Source: an uncultured bacterium (lineage in GTDB: Bacteria; Bacteroidota; Bacteroidia; Bacteroidales; Marinifilaceae). From it: a stretch of DNA of 64,000 nt. Within the stretch, counting starts at the first letter, position 1. Each line of letters starts with the position of its first letter. Where the stretch lies: positions 6,432 through 70,431 of the forward strand of contig CAJMSX010000011.1 of the NCBI GenBank assembly GCA_905216195.1, in the 5' to 3' direction. A model generated the notes under the pieces. That model searched no databases and was not told where the DNA came from. It saw nothing but the letters and a program-made list of their open reading frames with translations. This document shows, in pieces, positions 16,767-25,773 of this stretch. Both the position numbers and the translations under genes were made by a program.

Positions 16767-18254
16767 TTATTTCAAGAGTAAAAATTTTGTATACCGATAG
16801 CCGAATCGCAAAGTGAATTTTGCCATTTTTAGAGGCATGCCGGTAAATAATTTTAAGTTTCTGAAGAATAAGGCGTAGAAATTCAGCATACTGGTATTCT
16901 GAAGATCCAGATAACGGTCGAAAACCTGCTGATCTGAAATACATTCCTCCTGAATGGAGCCGACCGGAGTATGGTTAAGAATGAGTTGTTCCAGTTCCCG
17001 GTTGAAATCTTCCGGAGAGATGATGTGTGCTTTTAGTTTTTCCCCCGTTTTCCGCCGGTATTCTTTTTCCGTGATAAGGCGGGAAAATTCCTGAACGGTT
17101 TCGTCTATCGTACATTGAGTGATTTTAAAACGGTCCCGGTCACAAAGCACGGTTTCTACGAAATCGGAATGTCTCTCTTTCAGGTTGTAGGCCACCACGG
17201 GTTTGGCATTAACGGCTGCATATTGGCACAGCAGGGCTCCGCTGAAAGGATAAGTATTGAAGTAGAGGTTGCATCTTTTTATTACTTCATTGATATCTTT
17301 CCGGCTCGGATAACAAAACACCCTCTTCGTGAGTTTATTTTTTTGGATAAATTCATGAAAAACCTGATTTCTTCCGATGGAAATGTAGACGAAAATCGCC
17401 TCGGGATGCCGGTCCAGCACTTTTTTCAGTATGGTGAAATAATCGGAACGGGAATTGCCGACTTTATATACATTGCCTGCGGATAAAATGAAGCATTTGC
17501 TTTTTTCAATTTCTTCCGGTAACCCCTGGTACGGATAATCGCTGATAATGGGATAATAGCGTTGGTAAAGAATTTTATTCCGGGGAATATTTCTCTTGTT
17601 TGTTGCTATGTAACATCCTCTGTTTCTGAATTCTATGTAATAGTCGGCGCATTTATTGCCAATATAAAAGGCATGGTCCGTTATATCCAGGTAATACTTT
17701 TCAGGCAGGTGAATGGCCTGGAACAGTACGACCGCTTCTGCTGACCAGGGTTCCAATTGGAGAAAAATTTTTTCCGGTGTAAAACCGATTATTTTCCGGT
17801 ACAGGTCTCTGATTCTTTCGACGGAAGTGAGTTTTTTATCGGGAGCGTATATTTCTGCTTTCGGATAAGCGGTCAGTTCCCGGATGATGTCTTTGCTTTT
17901 TTGGGCGTCCAGATTTTCCGGAATGTACAATATTTCTCCTCCCCAGCTCATTATAGCACGGAGATACTGCTGGGTAAGGGTACAATTGTCTCTGGCATTG
18001 AAATCGTAAAATACATATTTCCCTTTGGTCCTTGTTTCGGTGAGCGGACGTGAGAGGATAATTTCCGACAATTTTGATAACAACTCTTCCAGCTCTTCAT
18101 CACAATAGGTCCAGTTAAAAAAACTGGCTAGTTTTGCCGTCAGGGAAATATGGAAAATACTTCGGTTGAAATCTTTTCGGGCATATGCCTTAAAGGATTT
18201 CCTTTTGAGACACTCGTAGACGGAATAGACGTCTTTCCGGGAGATATTAAGCAT
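16767..18254 (-). CDS. Putative glycosyltransferase of unclear family
   Basis: A 495-residue protein. I do not recognise the N-terminal 240 residues. The C-terminal half looks like a GT-B donor domain ('ILSAGNVYKVGNSRSDYF', 'AIFVYISIGRNQVFHEFI', 'FCYPSRKDINEVIKRCNLY', 'FPFSGALLCQYAAVNAKPV'-like region near residue 365). The start overlaps the end of wzy by 8 nt, so the two are translationally linked. A role in adding one sugar of the cluster A repeat is inferred from fold and context only. Confidence 0.65.
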   Translation of the reverse strand: MLNISRKDVYSVYECLKRKSFKAYARKDFNRSIFHISLTAKLASFFNWTYCDEELEELLSKLSEIILSRPLTETRTKGKYVFYDFNARDNCTLTQQYLRAIMSWGGEILYIPENLDAQKSKDIIRELTAYPKAEIYAPDKKLTSVERIRDLYRKIIGFTPEKIFLQLEPWSAEAVVLFQAIHLPEKYYLDITDHAFYIGNKCADYYIEFRNRGCYIATNKRNIPRNKILYQRYYPIISDYPYQGLPEEIEKSKCFILSAGNVYKVGNSRSDYFTILKKVLDRHPEAIFVYISIGRNQVFHEFIQKNKLTKRVFCYPSRKDINEVIKRCNLYFNTYPFSGALLCQYAAVNAKPVVAYNLKERHSDFVETVLCDRDRFKITQCTIDETVQEFSRLITEKEYRRKTGEKLKAHIISPEDFNRELEQLILNHTPVGSIQEECISDQQVFDRYLDLQNTSMLNFYALFFRNLKLFTGMPLKMAKFTLRFGYRYTKFLLLK

Positions 18255-19410
18255 TTTGTTTGGATTGTGACAAGAAATACAGTGGGACTGTAAACAGGAA
18301 AATATACAGGGTTATATTGATAAACGGTCTTTGAGCGATTATAAAGGTGAATATCAGGATATATATCAAAAATTCTTTGGAGAATTTCAGTAAATTGTAG
18401 GCTTTGATAAAATAGAACAGGGAAAAGCATAAGGTGGGAATAATTCCACAGACTGCCAGTAAATATTTATAGGAAGTGGAAAACGGAACCCGGGTTCCCG
18501 GAGCACCGATCAGTAATTCCGGAAAGGACATATTCTTATAAATAGTGATAAATGTATTGGAATCGCGTTCGGCTAATCCGCCTTTGGTAAAAAATTTTTC
18601 GAATCTGGATAATACATGCATTTCCAGAAAACCGCTGCTCCATAATAAAACGATCAGGGCTACAACGAAGGCGGCCACGGATATTTTCAATTTGAAGGGA
18701 GAAAAAAGCATGACGTATATAACTGAAGCGAGATAAAAGAAGAAAGAAAAAGAGAGGATGCCCGCAATCAGAATAGGTATATTGTATCTTTTTCTCAAAT
18801 CATATTTGGTGGCGTATAAGATCGCCATGGAAATGGTCCCTACGACCCCGGGTTCATCGAAATAACCGGAAAAGCGGGGTAGAAGCAAATGCATACCGTT
18901 TTGCATCACGCTTAAGAAATAGTATTTTTCGTACATGCATTCGTGAGGATTAAAAGGAGAGGGATCTATCAATACATAGGGGATAGGGATACGTATAAAA
19001 TAAATCAATATGTATTCGATAAGGGGAAACAGAATCAGCAGAGCGTAAAGTTTGGCATAACTCTCGAATATGTTGGACCACAATTCTTTCTTGAGAAAAA
19101 GAAAAGGGGAAAAAGTGAGCAGGGTAAATAACTCTCCGATAAAACTACCACCGTTATTCGTTGTGATTTTGAAAGTCATGACGAAATATGAAAAAAGCAA
19201 TAACAAATTCAGCGGGTCTGTTTTTTTATCAGATTCGAATTTCGGTAACAGAAAAAGAAAAAAGAGGATAAGAAAGAAATTATATAAGAAAGGTCGTGGC
19301 CATATCACATAGGGCATGGACAGAAAAAACAGAATAATGGCGATCAGCCAGGAAAATTCTATTTTACCTTTCTTTAAATTTCGTATCGATTGTTCAAAAA
19401 TCATATGCAT
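18247..19410 (-). CDS. wzy: O-antigen/capsule polymerase Wzy (cluster A)
   Basis: A 387-residue protein that is mostly hydrophobic, with about ten membrane segments and one large loop near residues 155-195 containing 'RFSGYFDEPGVVGTISMAI'. The Arg-x-x-Gly...Glu-Pro loop is common in Wzy polymerases, and the cluster B polymerase has a similar 'LFHEPHTM' stretch. Wzy proteins share little sequence, so the call rests on topology, this motif, and the presence of one such gene beside Wzx and glycosyltransferases. The start overlaps the preceding aminotransferase gene by 17 nt. Confidence 0.78.
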   Translation of the reverse strand: MHMIFEQSIRNLKKGKIEFSWLIAIILFFLSMPYVIWPRPFLYNFFLILFFLFLLPKFESDKKTDPLNLLLLFSYFVMTFKITTNNGGSFIGELFTLLTFSPFLFLKKELWSNIFESYAKLYALLILFPLIEYILIYFIRIPIPYVLIDPSPFNPHECMYEKYYFLSVMQNGMHLLLPRFSGYFDEPGVVGTISMAILYATKYDLRKRYNIPILIAGILSFSFFFYLASVIYVMLFSPFKLKISVAAFVVALIVLLWSSGFLEMHVLSRFEKFFTKGGLAERDSNTFITIYKNMSFPELLIGAPGTRVPFSTSYKYLLAVCGIIPTLCFSLFYFIKAYNLLKFSKEFLIYILIFTFIIAQRPFINITLYIFLFTVPLYFLSQSKQNA

Positions 19411-20497
19411 TCATGATTTTCACGATCTTATCGCATGCCTCCAGGGACAGGACCGGGCTGATCGGCAAACTCAGTTCCTCTTCGTGAATTTTTTCAGTGA
19501 TGGGGAAAGACCGGGAATTCCATTCTTTATAACAAGCCTGTTGGTGTGGAGGAATAGGATAATGAATCAGGGTTTGAATTCCGTTTTCCGTAAGATAGGT
19601 TTGTAAAGTATCCCTGTTTTTACAGCGGATAGGAAATATATGGAATACATGTCCGTTCCAGTCTTTTACCCGGGGTAAAATAATTTTCGGGTTATGAATA
19701 TGTTCCAGGTAGTATTTTGCAATCTTTTTCCGAAGTTTGTTATCTTCGTCGAGATGGGTTAATTTAACGTTGAGGACGGCGGCCTGGATTTCATCCAGGC
19801 GGCTGTTTCTACCGGTATATTGAAAGACGTATTTTTGGGTAGACCCGTAATTGGCCAGAGCCCGTACGGTTGCCGCCAGAACGGGGTCATTGGTGGTAAC
19901 GGCTCCGGCATCACCCAATGCGCCCAGGTTTTTGCCCGGATAGAAACTGTGGCCGGCGGCATCTCCCAGGGAACCTGTTTTACGGCTCTTAAATAAACAA
20001 CCGTGAGCTTGTGCATTGTCTTCTATCAACTTCAGCCCGTGCTTCTTACAAATTTCCCCAATCTTTTCCGTATAAGCACATTGTCCGTACAGATGGACGA
20101 TCAGTACGGCCCGGGTTTTATCTGTAATCGCTCCCTGGATTTTTGAATCGTCGATTTGATAAGTTTCGATATCGGGCTCTACTAAAACGGGAACCAGATT
20201 ATTTTCGGTAAGGGCCAGTATGGAAGCGATATAAGTATTGGCGGGTACAATCACTTCGTCGCCTTCCTGCATGATTCCCATTTCAATGTACGCCCGGAAT
20301 ATCCAGATCAGCGCATCCAAACCGTTAGCTACGCCTACGCAGTGAGGAGTACCGATATATGCCGCATATTTTTCTTCGAATGCCTGGTTTTCGGTCCCTT
20401 GTAAATACCAGCCGCTATCGACTACTCTTTCTACCGCCTGATGTATTTCTTCGGCATATTTATCGGTTATTTTTTGCAGATCGAGGAATTTTATCAT
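19394..20497 (-). CDS. FdtB/QdtB-like DegT aminotransferase (dTDP-3-amino-3,6-dideoxyhexose synthesis)
   Basis: A 367-residue PLP aminotransferase of the DegT/DnrJ/EryC1 family. The Schiff-base lysine is Lys189 in 'GHSFYPGKNLGALGDAG'; 'FLDLQKI' and 'VDSGWYLQGTE' at the N-terminus match the FdtB/QdtB branch. With the two FdtA-type ketoisomerases and RmlA of this cluster it would make dTDP-Fuc3N or dTDP-Qui3N. The free 3-amino group is a natural acceptor for the acyl chain made by the KAS III/ACP genes. The first enzyme after RmlA (RmlB) is not in the window. Confidence 0.85.
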   Translation of the reverse strand: MIKFLDLQKITDKYAEEIHQAVERVVDSGWYLQGTENQAFEEKYAAYIGTPHCVGVANGLDALIWIFRAYIEMGIMQEGDEVIVPANTYIASILALTENNLVPVLVEPDIETYQIDDSKIQGAITDKTRAVLIVHLYGQCAYTEKIGEICKKHGLKLIEDNAQAHGCLFKSRKTGSLGDAAGHSFYPGKNLGALGDAGAVTTNDPVLAATVRALANYGSTQKYVFQYTGRNSRLDEIQAAVLNVKLTHLDEDNKLRKKIAKYYLEHIHNPKIILPRVKDWNGHVFHIFPIRCKNRDTLQTYLTENGIQTLIHYPIPPHQQACYKEWNSRSFPITEKIHEEELSLPISPVLSLEACDKIVKIMNAYDF

Positions 20498-20498
20498 A

Positions 20499-21182
20499 TT
20501 ATTTTCGTTTTTGAGAAATTTTCTTTTCGAAGAAATCGATTTGTTCGGTTATTTCGTCTACAGCCTCCTGCAGGCAGAACGGCTCGAAATGTCCGGAATA
20601 AACGGTTATATTGCGGGGAGTTATCTCCAGCATTTTCCGGAAAGTAGCGATCAGGTCTTCTCTGGAAGCCCCCGGTAATTGAGTGGTGGTCCTGTAACCT
20701 TTAATCAGGGTATCTCCCGTAAACAGGTGATCACCGATAAAAAAGTAGATGGAACCTTTACTGTGTCCTTCCGCCGGATAAAACCGGATGTCGATTCCTT
20801 GCCAATTCATGCGGTAACCGATATCTTCCAGGCGGATGTTCGCTTCCGGCATGCTTGTCCGCTCGGTCCATTGTTCTGTCATACGCGTTAGGTTATATTT
20901 GGACAATTGCATGTATGTGGCGCAATTGGAGGAACAGAGGATCCGGGATTGCGGATAGTGCTGTTGCAGGGTTTGGGCTCCGATAATGTGATCGACATGT
21001 TCATGGGTGAAAATGATGTATTCAGGTTTCCATTCCCGTTCCTGCAGGAATTTTAACAACTCGGAGCAATCCTCCGTTCCCGGGTCAATCACCAGACAGA
21101 AGTCCGATACCGGTAGGGTAATCAGGTAACAATTAGAAGTGACGGGTCGGTTAACGAGACGGTGTATAAAAAAATCAGTCAT
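20499..21182 (-). CDS. Metallo-beta-lactamase-fold hydrolase
   Basis: A 227-residue MBL-fold protein with the zinc motif 'FTHEHVDH' (His60, His62, Asp64, His65), later 'GHSKGSIYFFIGDHLFTGD' and a terminal 'YSGHFEPF'. It resembles glyoxalase II-like hydrolases that cut thioesters. In a locus with several acyl-ACP enzymes a thioesterase or hydrolytic editing role is possible, but lactonase or other activities cannot be excluded. It ends 1 base before the aminotransferase gene begins. Confidence 0.75.
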   Translation of the reverse strand: MTDFFIHRLVNRPVTSNCYLITLPVSDFCLVIDPGTEDCSELLKFLQEREWKPEYIIFTHEHVDHIIGAQTLQQHYPQSRILCSSNCATYMQLSKYNLTRMTEQWTERTSMPEANIRLEDIGYRMNWQGIDIRFYPAEGHSKGSIYFFIGDHLFTGDTLIKGYRTTTQLPGASREDLIATFRKMLEITPRNITVYSGHFEPFCLQEAVDEITEQIDFFEKKISQKRK

Positions 21183-21243
21183 ACATTTTCAGCCGTTGGG
21201 GTTAGGCATTTGCCGCAAAGGTTGTCGGTTGGCCGGCCCACCT

Positions 21244-22308
21244 TTAACGGCCGGAGCATTTTTTCAGTATTTCGTCCGTATATTCTCCGAAGGCCGGTCC
21301 TGCAGCCGATTGGTGTAATCCGCAGGGAGCGTTCATTTCGATGAAAACGGGTTCGTTATCGTCGTTTACCGTGAAATCCCAGCCGATCATCAGGAGGTGA
21401 GGCATCTGATAATGCAGTCGTTTAGCTTCGGCAACCACCTGCTCATACTGAGGAAGCGGGTAATTTTCGAATGTCAGTCCGGCAGGATTGGAGGTGTAAC
21501 TTTTGGCCGGATTAAAGCCGTAGGCGTATTTTTTTAATTTACCGTCTTTTTGGATACCGCAGGTATAACCGCCGTCGGTGGTATTGTCGACATCGGAACC
21601 TTCTTCGCCGATTCTCATGACGGCATAAAGTAAAACTACTTCATTTTCTCGGAAATAAGTAACTACCCGGATGGTATTGACGGAAGTAGGATTCAATCTT
21701 GCCAGGGCCGGATGCTGATGAATCGCCTCCTGAACATTAAAATTTTTTCCGTAGGTATCGAAAACCTCCCGGACCGTTTTCTTACTTTTCATTTCAATAC
21801 CGTTGGCGGTAGAGAAATAGCGTACATTCTCTCCTCCGGCGGAAAGGAAGGTGGGTTTTATGATCGCTTCCTGGAGGTTGCTGCAATGGATGATCGCTTC
21901 TTCTTTACCGACCGGCAGATTATCGATGGAATAATGTCCGTCTACGCATTTCAGAAATATTTTCGGCTGGCGGGTATCCGGGAAAAACTTGTCGTATAAA
22001 TTTTTATCGTCATAAGCGGCGCAGATATTATTATCGAACAATTTATTTTTAATGTAGCCGAAATACAAGTCGTTGGGAATGTATTTAACGGAGAAAATCC
22101 CGTTCATGGAATAATAAAACTGGTGCCAGTAAAGTTTGGTATTTTTCCCCAGTGTGGATTTGTAATAAGTGCGGATTTCCCTTTTCTGGTCACCGGTCAA
22201 GGGTTTGAGTTCGCAAGTGGCCATCATACTTTTCACTCCCCGTCTGAAACGGGCATAAACGGGATAACGTCTGAGGATATCTAATAAATCTTTCAGAATT
22301 TTTTTCAT
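21244..22308 (-). CDS. Sugar-transfer-associated ATP-grasp protein (second copy)
   Basis: A 354-residue ATP-grasp enzyme of the type found in polysaccharide loci (Pfam ATPgrasp_ST-like). Visible features: 'EEAIIHCSNLQEAIIKPT', 'PTSVNTIRVVTYF', 'DNTTDGGYTCGIQKDG' and the metal-binding end 'MIGWDFTVNDDNEPVFIEMN'. ATP-grasp enzymes join a carboxylate to an amine or similar nucleophile through an acyl phosphate. The gene starts 2 nt after the end of a CapA-like gene, and the same pair occurs again immediately upstream. Substrates are unknown. Confidence 0.8.
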   Translation of the reverse strand: MKKILKDLLDILRRYPVYARFRRGVKSMMATCELKPLTGDQKREIRTYYKSTLGKNTKLYWHQFYYSMNGIFSVKYIPNDLYFGYIKNKLFDNNICAAYDDKNLYDKFFPDTRQPKIFLKCVDGHYSIDNLPVGKEEAIIHCSNLQEAIIKPTFLSAGGENVRYFSTANGIEMKSKKTVREVFDTYGKNFNVQEAIHQHPALARLNPTSVNTIRVVTYFRENEVVLLYAVMRIGEEGSDVDNTTDGGYTCGIQKDGKLKKYAYGFNPAKSYTSNPAGLTFENYPLPQYEQVVAEAKRLHYQMPHLLMIGWDFTVNDDNEPVFIEMNAPCGLHQSAAGPAFGEYTDEILKKCSGR

Positions 22309-22310
22309 GA

Positions 22311-23477
22311 TTAATTGTAATTATGGGCTTTTTTAATACCACGGATCATCAGGTTTCTTTCGGTGTCGCTTCTGACGATAAATGACCATTTTTTAAAGTT
22401 TTTCCGGTTCTTTTTGAAAATTTCCCGGTAAATCGTTTTTAAAAACGATTTGATTCCTTTTTTCAGGCTTAATGTATTGAATGTATATTCGAGTATCGGT
22501 ATGTATTTCGAACAGTAATGTCTTTTTATTTCGTTTTCCAAAGCTTCCCGGTATAGTTCCTCTTTTTCCAGGAGCCGGCACAGCTGATCGGTATGTGCTT
22601 TAATTTCCGGGGAAAAATCCAAAGTGAGGTAGCGGTTGTCTTTGTTGAGGGTATGATGGATACTGAATTTTATTTCCTGGTTTTCCGATGTCAGTTCGAT
22701 TTCTACACTCATTCCGTTATACCAATACGGAAGAGGGGTTTTAAAGTCGGGGGTGGGTTTAGAATTGAAAAAGAAATTGCCCAGGCTATAAAATATCGGT
22801 TTCCCTTTATAAATTTCCCAGCCTTGCGGACAATGAGGATGGCAACCCACGACGATATCCGCTCCGTAATCGATAAAATCTTTATACCTGGCCCTGGTTT
22901 CCGGTAAAGGGATATCGATGTATTCAATTCCGTCGTGGGGCAGAATAATCAGAAAATCGACTTTCTTTTTGGCATCCACAATAAGGTGGTTTACACACAG
23001 GTGATTGATGTAGGCGCATCCTTTTCCTTCCCGGAACAAAGCATCATCGAAGACACCGAAGCCTGCATAGGTCAGAGCCAGAAAACCGATTTTGATGCCT
23101 TTGCATTCCAGTATTTTTACCCGGTACGCTTCTTCAAACGTGCCAGAACCCACTAATACCGTCCGTCGGAAATTTTTAAGGGTTTCGGCATAACCCTCTT
23201 CTCCGCAGTCGAAAACGTGATTATTGGCGAAAGAAAGCAGGTCGAATCCTAAAGATTCCAAAAATTCCGCAGCATCCGGCGATTGGTACAAACGGGGAAA
23301 TATGGGATCCTGAACGAGCGTATAATTTTCAGGCTTGACGGGAGCTTCAAAATTGCATACGCTGATGTCGGCAGAACGGATGAGAGTTTTAAGTTCCTCT
23401 GACACCGTAATCCGGGAGGCGGAAGGAGTAGAGCAAAAATCTCCGCAAAAAAACAATTTGACAGAAGGGCTATTCAA
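22311..23477 (-). CDS. CapA/YwtB-like metallophosphatase-fold protein (second copy)
   Basis: A 388-residue CapA-family (PGA_cap) protein. Motifs: 'FFCGDFCSTPS' near residue 9, 'DLLSFANNHVFDCGEEGY', 'ILPHDGIEYIDIP' and 'GADIVVGCHPHCPQGWE', plus 'IFYSLGNFFF', which are the metal-binding positions of the family. In Bacillus, CapA works with the ligase CapB in poly-gamma-glutamate capsule formation. No CapB or CapC is present; an ATP-grasp protein takes the neighbouring position. There is no signal peptide, so action in the cytoplasm is likely. Confidence 0.87.
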   Translation of the reverse strand: MNSPSVKLFFCGDFCSTPSASRITVSEELKTLIRSADISVCNFEAPVKPENYTLVQDPIFPRLYQSPDAAEFLESLGFDLLSFANNHVFDCGEEGYAETLKNFRRTVLVGSGTFEEAYRVKILECKGIKIGFLALTYAGFGVFDDALFREGKGCAYINHLCVNHLIVDAKKKVDFLIILPHDGIEYIDIPLPETRARYKDFIDYGADIVVGCHPHCPQGWEIYKGKPIFYSLGNFFFNSKPTPDFKTPLPYWYNGMSVEIELTSENQEIKFSIHHTLNKDNRYLTLDFSPEIKAHTDQLCRLLEKEELYREALENEIKRHYCSKYIPILEYTFNTLSLKKGIKSFLKTIYREIFKKNRKNFKKWSFIVRSDTERNLMIRGIKKAHNYN

Positions 23478-24642
23478 GATTTACGATTTTGTTGAGTTTT
23501 CTGACAGATAACGGATTGTTCTGGCGTTCGAACGGATAACGTACCAGCCCTTTGTCTTCCAGTTCTTTCCAGGCCCGGTAGCAGGCTCTTATTTCTTTTC
23601 TCCAGCCTCTTCGGATAAACATTTGGCCCGTTCTGTCCCAGAACTCGTTCATCTCAATGACCACAGGGCCGTTTCCCGTTATAGCTATGTCCCATCCTAT
23701 TGCTTTTAAGTAAGGCATCGCCTGTTGGAAACCGATAATTTTTTTCTTGACTATTTCCCAGTTTTCAATTTGTACGCCATCCAAAAGATTACCGGAATCC
23801 GGATGATGGGTGATCGGTTTCACTTTTCTGATACCGTCGTATCGAATAACATACTGCAATTTTCCTGTTTCCGTATCAATTGCAGCGTCAACATTACCGC
23901 CGTTTCCGGCATTGTCCACACAGGTCCCCTGGCGTCCTATTTTAATAAAAGTGGCAATAATTTTCACATTCCCGTCCGGATAGAGGGTGGTCATGAATCT
24001 AACGGTATTTACCGAAGATTCATTGAATTGTTCAAACTGCTTTGTTTGTTTTATTAAGCTTTCAAATATCAGAGGTTCATAGTTCAGTAATTTCGATAAA
24101 AAGAGAGTTTGCCCGTTAAATTTTTCCAATATGCAATCCTCTTCTGTAAACGTAATTTTGCGAATCACCCATACGTTATCTCCATGGGAGCTTTCCGTCG
24201 TTTTTATCACACATTCCTGTACCTTTTTTTCTTGCAGAATCCGGATTGTGGATTTATAGTCATAAGAAATTCTTTCATTTCTATCTAACTTGTATTCGGG
24301 ATTATAATAACAATACAGTTGTGCTTTGGGCAAATGGGCTGTTTCTAGAAACAAATGGGAAAAATATTTGTTTCTGGCTATTGTATAATATTTTTTGGGA
24401 TTCAATAAGTCTAAGTAAAATCGTTGCTCATTTTCTCCCAAAAAGGATTCCTTCATTTCCCGGTCCTGTTTCTCTAATTCATACTGATAATATTCCTCTA
24501 TTTTCAATCCCTTCCTTTTTTTTAAAGAGAGATAATCATGGAGAATATAGAAATATTTTCTCCCGGAATCTTTTTTTATTTTATTGACAAATACCAGAAG
24601 AGACCAGGTGGATTTTATTTTTCTCAAATAGGTTCTTACCAT
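23470..24642 (-). CDS. Sugar-transfer-associated ATP-grasp protein (first copy)
   Basis: A 390-residue homologue of 21244-22308. Shared marks are 'ESSVNTVRFMTTLYPDG', 'GRQGTCVDNAGNGGNVDAAI' and 'AIGWDIAITGNGPVVIEMNE'. The N-terminal 120 residues differ and are basic. It overlaps the following CapA gene by 8 nt and lies 9 nt after the first CapA gene, giving the order CapA, ATP-grasp, CapA, ATP-grasp. Two copies with diverged N-termini suggest two successive ligations or two different acceptors. Confidence 0.8.
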   Translation of the reverse strand: MVRTYLRKIKSTWSLLVFVNKIKKDSGRKYFYILHDYLSLKKRKGLKIEEYYQYELEKQDREMKESFLGENEQRFYLDLLNPKKYYTIARNKYFSHLFLETAHLPKAQLYCYYNPEYKLDRNERISYDYKSTIRILQEKKVQECVIKTTESSHGDNVWVIRKITFTEEDCILEKFNGQTLFLSKLLNYEPLIFESLIKQTKQFEQFNESSVNTVRFMTTLYPDGNVKIIATFIKIGRQGTCVDNAGNGGNVDAAIDTETGKLQYVIRYDGIRKVKPITHHPDSGNLLDGVQIENWEIVKKKIIGFQQAMPYLKAIGWDIAITGNGPVVIEMNEFWDRTGQMFIRRGWRKEIRACYRAWKELEDKGLVRYPFERQNNPLSVRKLNKIVNLE

Positions 24643-24651
24643 AAGAATGTT

Positions 24652-25773
24652 TTATTTAGTCCAGATTTTTTTGACAGAATCGATGTAATATCGAATATGG
24701 AATAACTTTCTTATTTTTCCGTAATATTTTCCTCCCCGATAGGAATTTTGCTTGAGTAAAGCGGTTACAATGAATAAAGCTCTTTTAATTTTCCGGGTAG
24801 ACCGGGCAAAGGTGATGATATTTCGGTCCGTGAGGTAGGAGAGCCGGTATGCTTTTTTTATGTTCCCGTTTTTTAAAGTAAGGGAAGCGATCATACCTAT
24901 TCGCGACGACTCCCTCCATCGTTGCTTCACGGGTTCGGTCACGGGGAAAATATAGTCATCCACCTGTTTTATATTTTTGACTTCCGATAAATTTTCCGGA
25001 TACCAGATGGGGCGTGGAGGATACATATAAAAGTCGGCGAACATAAAATTACCGAGACTGAAAAAAACAGGGCGTTTTTTATAAGTAATGCCGGGCTGTA
25101 TTTGATGAGGATGGCTGCCGATGACTCCGTCCGCACCCGCTTTAATCATTTGATAAGCCAGTCTTTTGCATTCCACGGTAGGAAACAGGGTATACTCTAT
25201 TCCCCAATGCGGCATCACAAATACATAGTCGTATTTTTTTTTCGCTTCCTGAATCTCCGGAATAAATTTATTTTCGTCCAGGGGATTTATCCCCGCCTTT
25301 GTGGAGGTGGCTACCGGAACATGTCCGATGTACTTGGTTCCGTATTGACAATAAGCCAGTACGGCTATCTTTTTATCTCCGGCTTCGAGAACGGCGGGTC
25401 GGGAAGCTTCGTCGATATTCATTCCTCCGCCGCAATATAAGATGTGATTCTCATCTAATACCTTCAGCGTATTTTTAAAACCTTCGACCCCCAGATCGAA
25501 CACATGATTATTGGCGACCGATACGAGATCGATTCCCAGTCCGGTTATTTTCCGGATATCCGCATCTTTGGCATAAATGATGTTCATCCTGCCTTTCATC
25601 TTTTCTTCGTCGAAAGCAAAATGATCTCCTATCGCCGTTTCGAGTGTAGCTATTCTTACATCGAATCCGTCCAGGTATTTTTTTACTTCCTCGTCGATAT
25701 ACTCGGATTGGTAATGAAGGACTCCGCCGGGCATAAGATCGCCTAAAAAAGCAATTTTATTTATTTCTTTCAT
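24652..25773 (-). CDS. CapA/YwtB-like metallophosphatase-fold protein (first copy)
   Basis: A 373-residue CapA-family protein: 'AFLGDLMPGGVLHY', 'DLVSVANNHVFDLGVEGF', 'VMPHWGIEYTLFP', 'GADGVIGSHPHQIQPGI' and 'VFFSLGNFMF'. It retains the family metal ligands more canonically than the second copy. Its start overlaps the end of wzx by 17 nt, so translation is coupled. As with the second copy, no signal peptide is seen. Confidence 0.87.
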   Translation of the reverse strand: MKEINKIAFLGDLMPGGVLHYQSEYIDEEVKKYLDGFDVRIATLETAIGDHFAFDEEKMKGRMNIIYAKDADIRKITGLGIDLVSVANNHVFDLGVEGFKNTLKVLDENHILYCGGGMNIDEASRPAVLEAGDKKIAVLAYCQYGTKYIGHVPVATSTKAGINPLDENKFIPEIQEAKKKYDYVFVMPHWGIEYTLFPTVECKRLAYQMIKAGADGVIGSHPHQIQPGITYKKRPVFFSLGNFMFADFYMYPPRPIWYPENLSEVKNIKQVDDYIFPVTEPVKQRWRESSRIGMIASLTLKNGNIKKAYRLSYLTDRNIITFARSTRKIKRALFIVTALLKQNSYRGGKYYGKIRKLFHIRYYIDSVKKIWTK

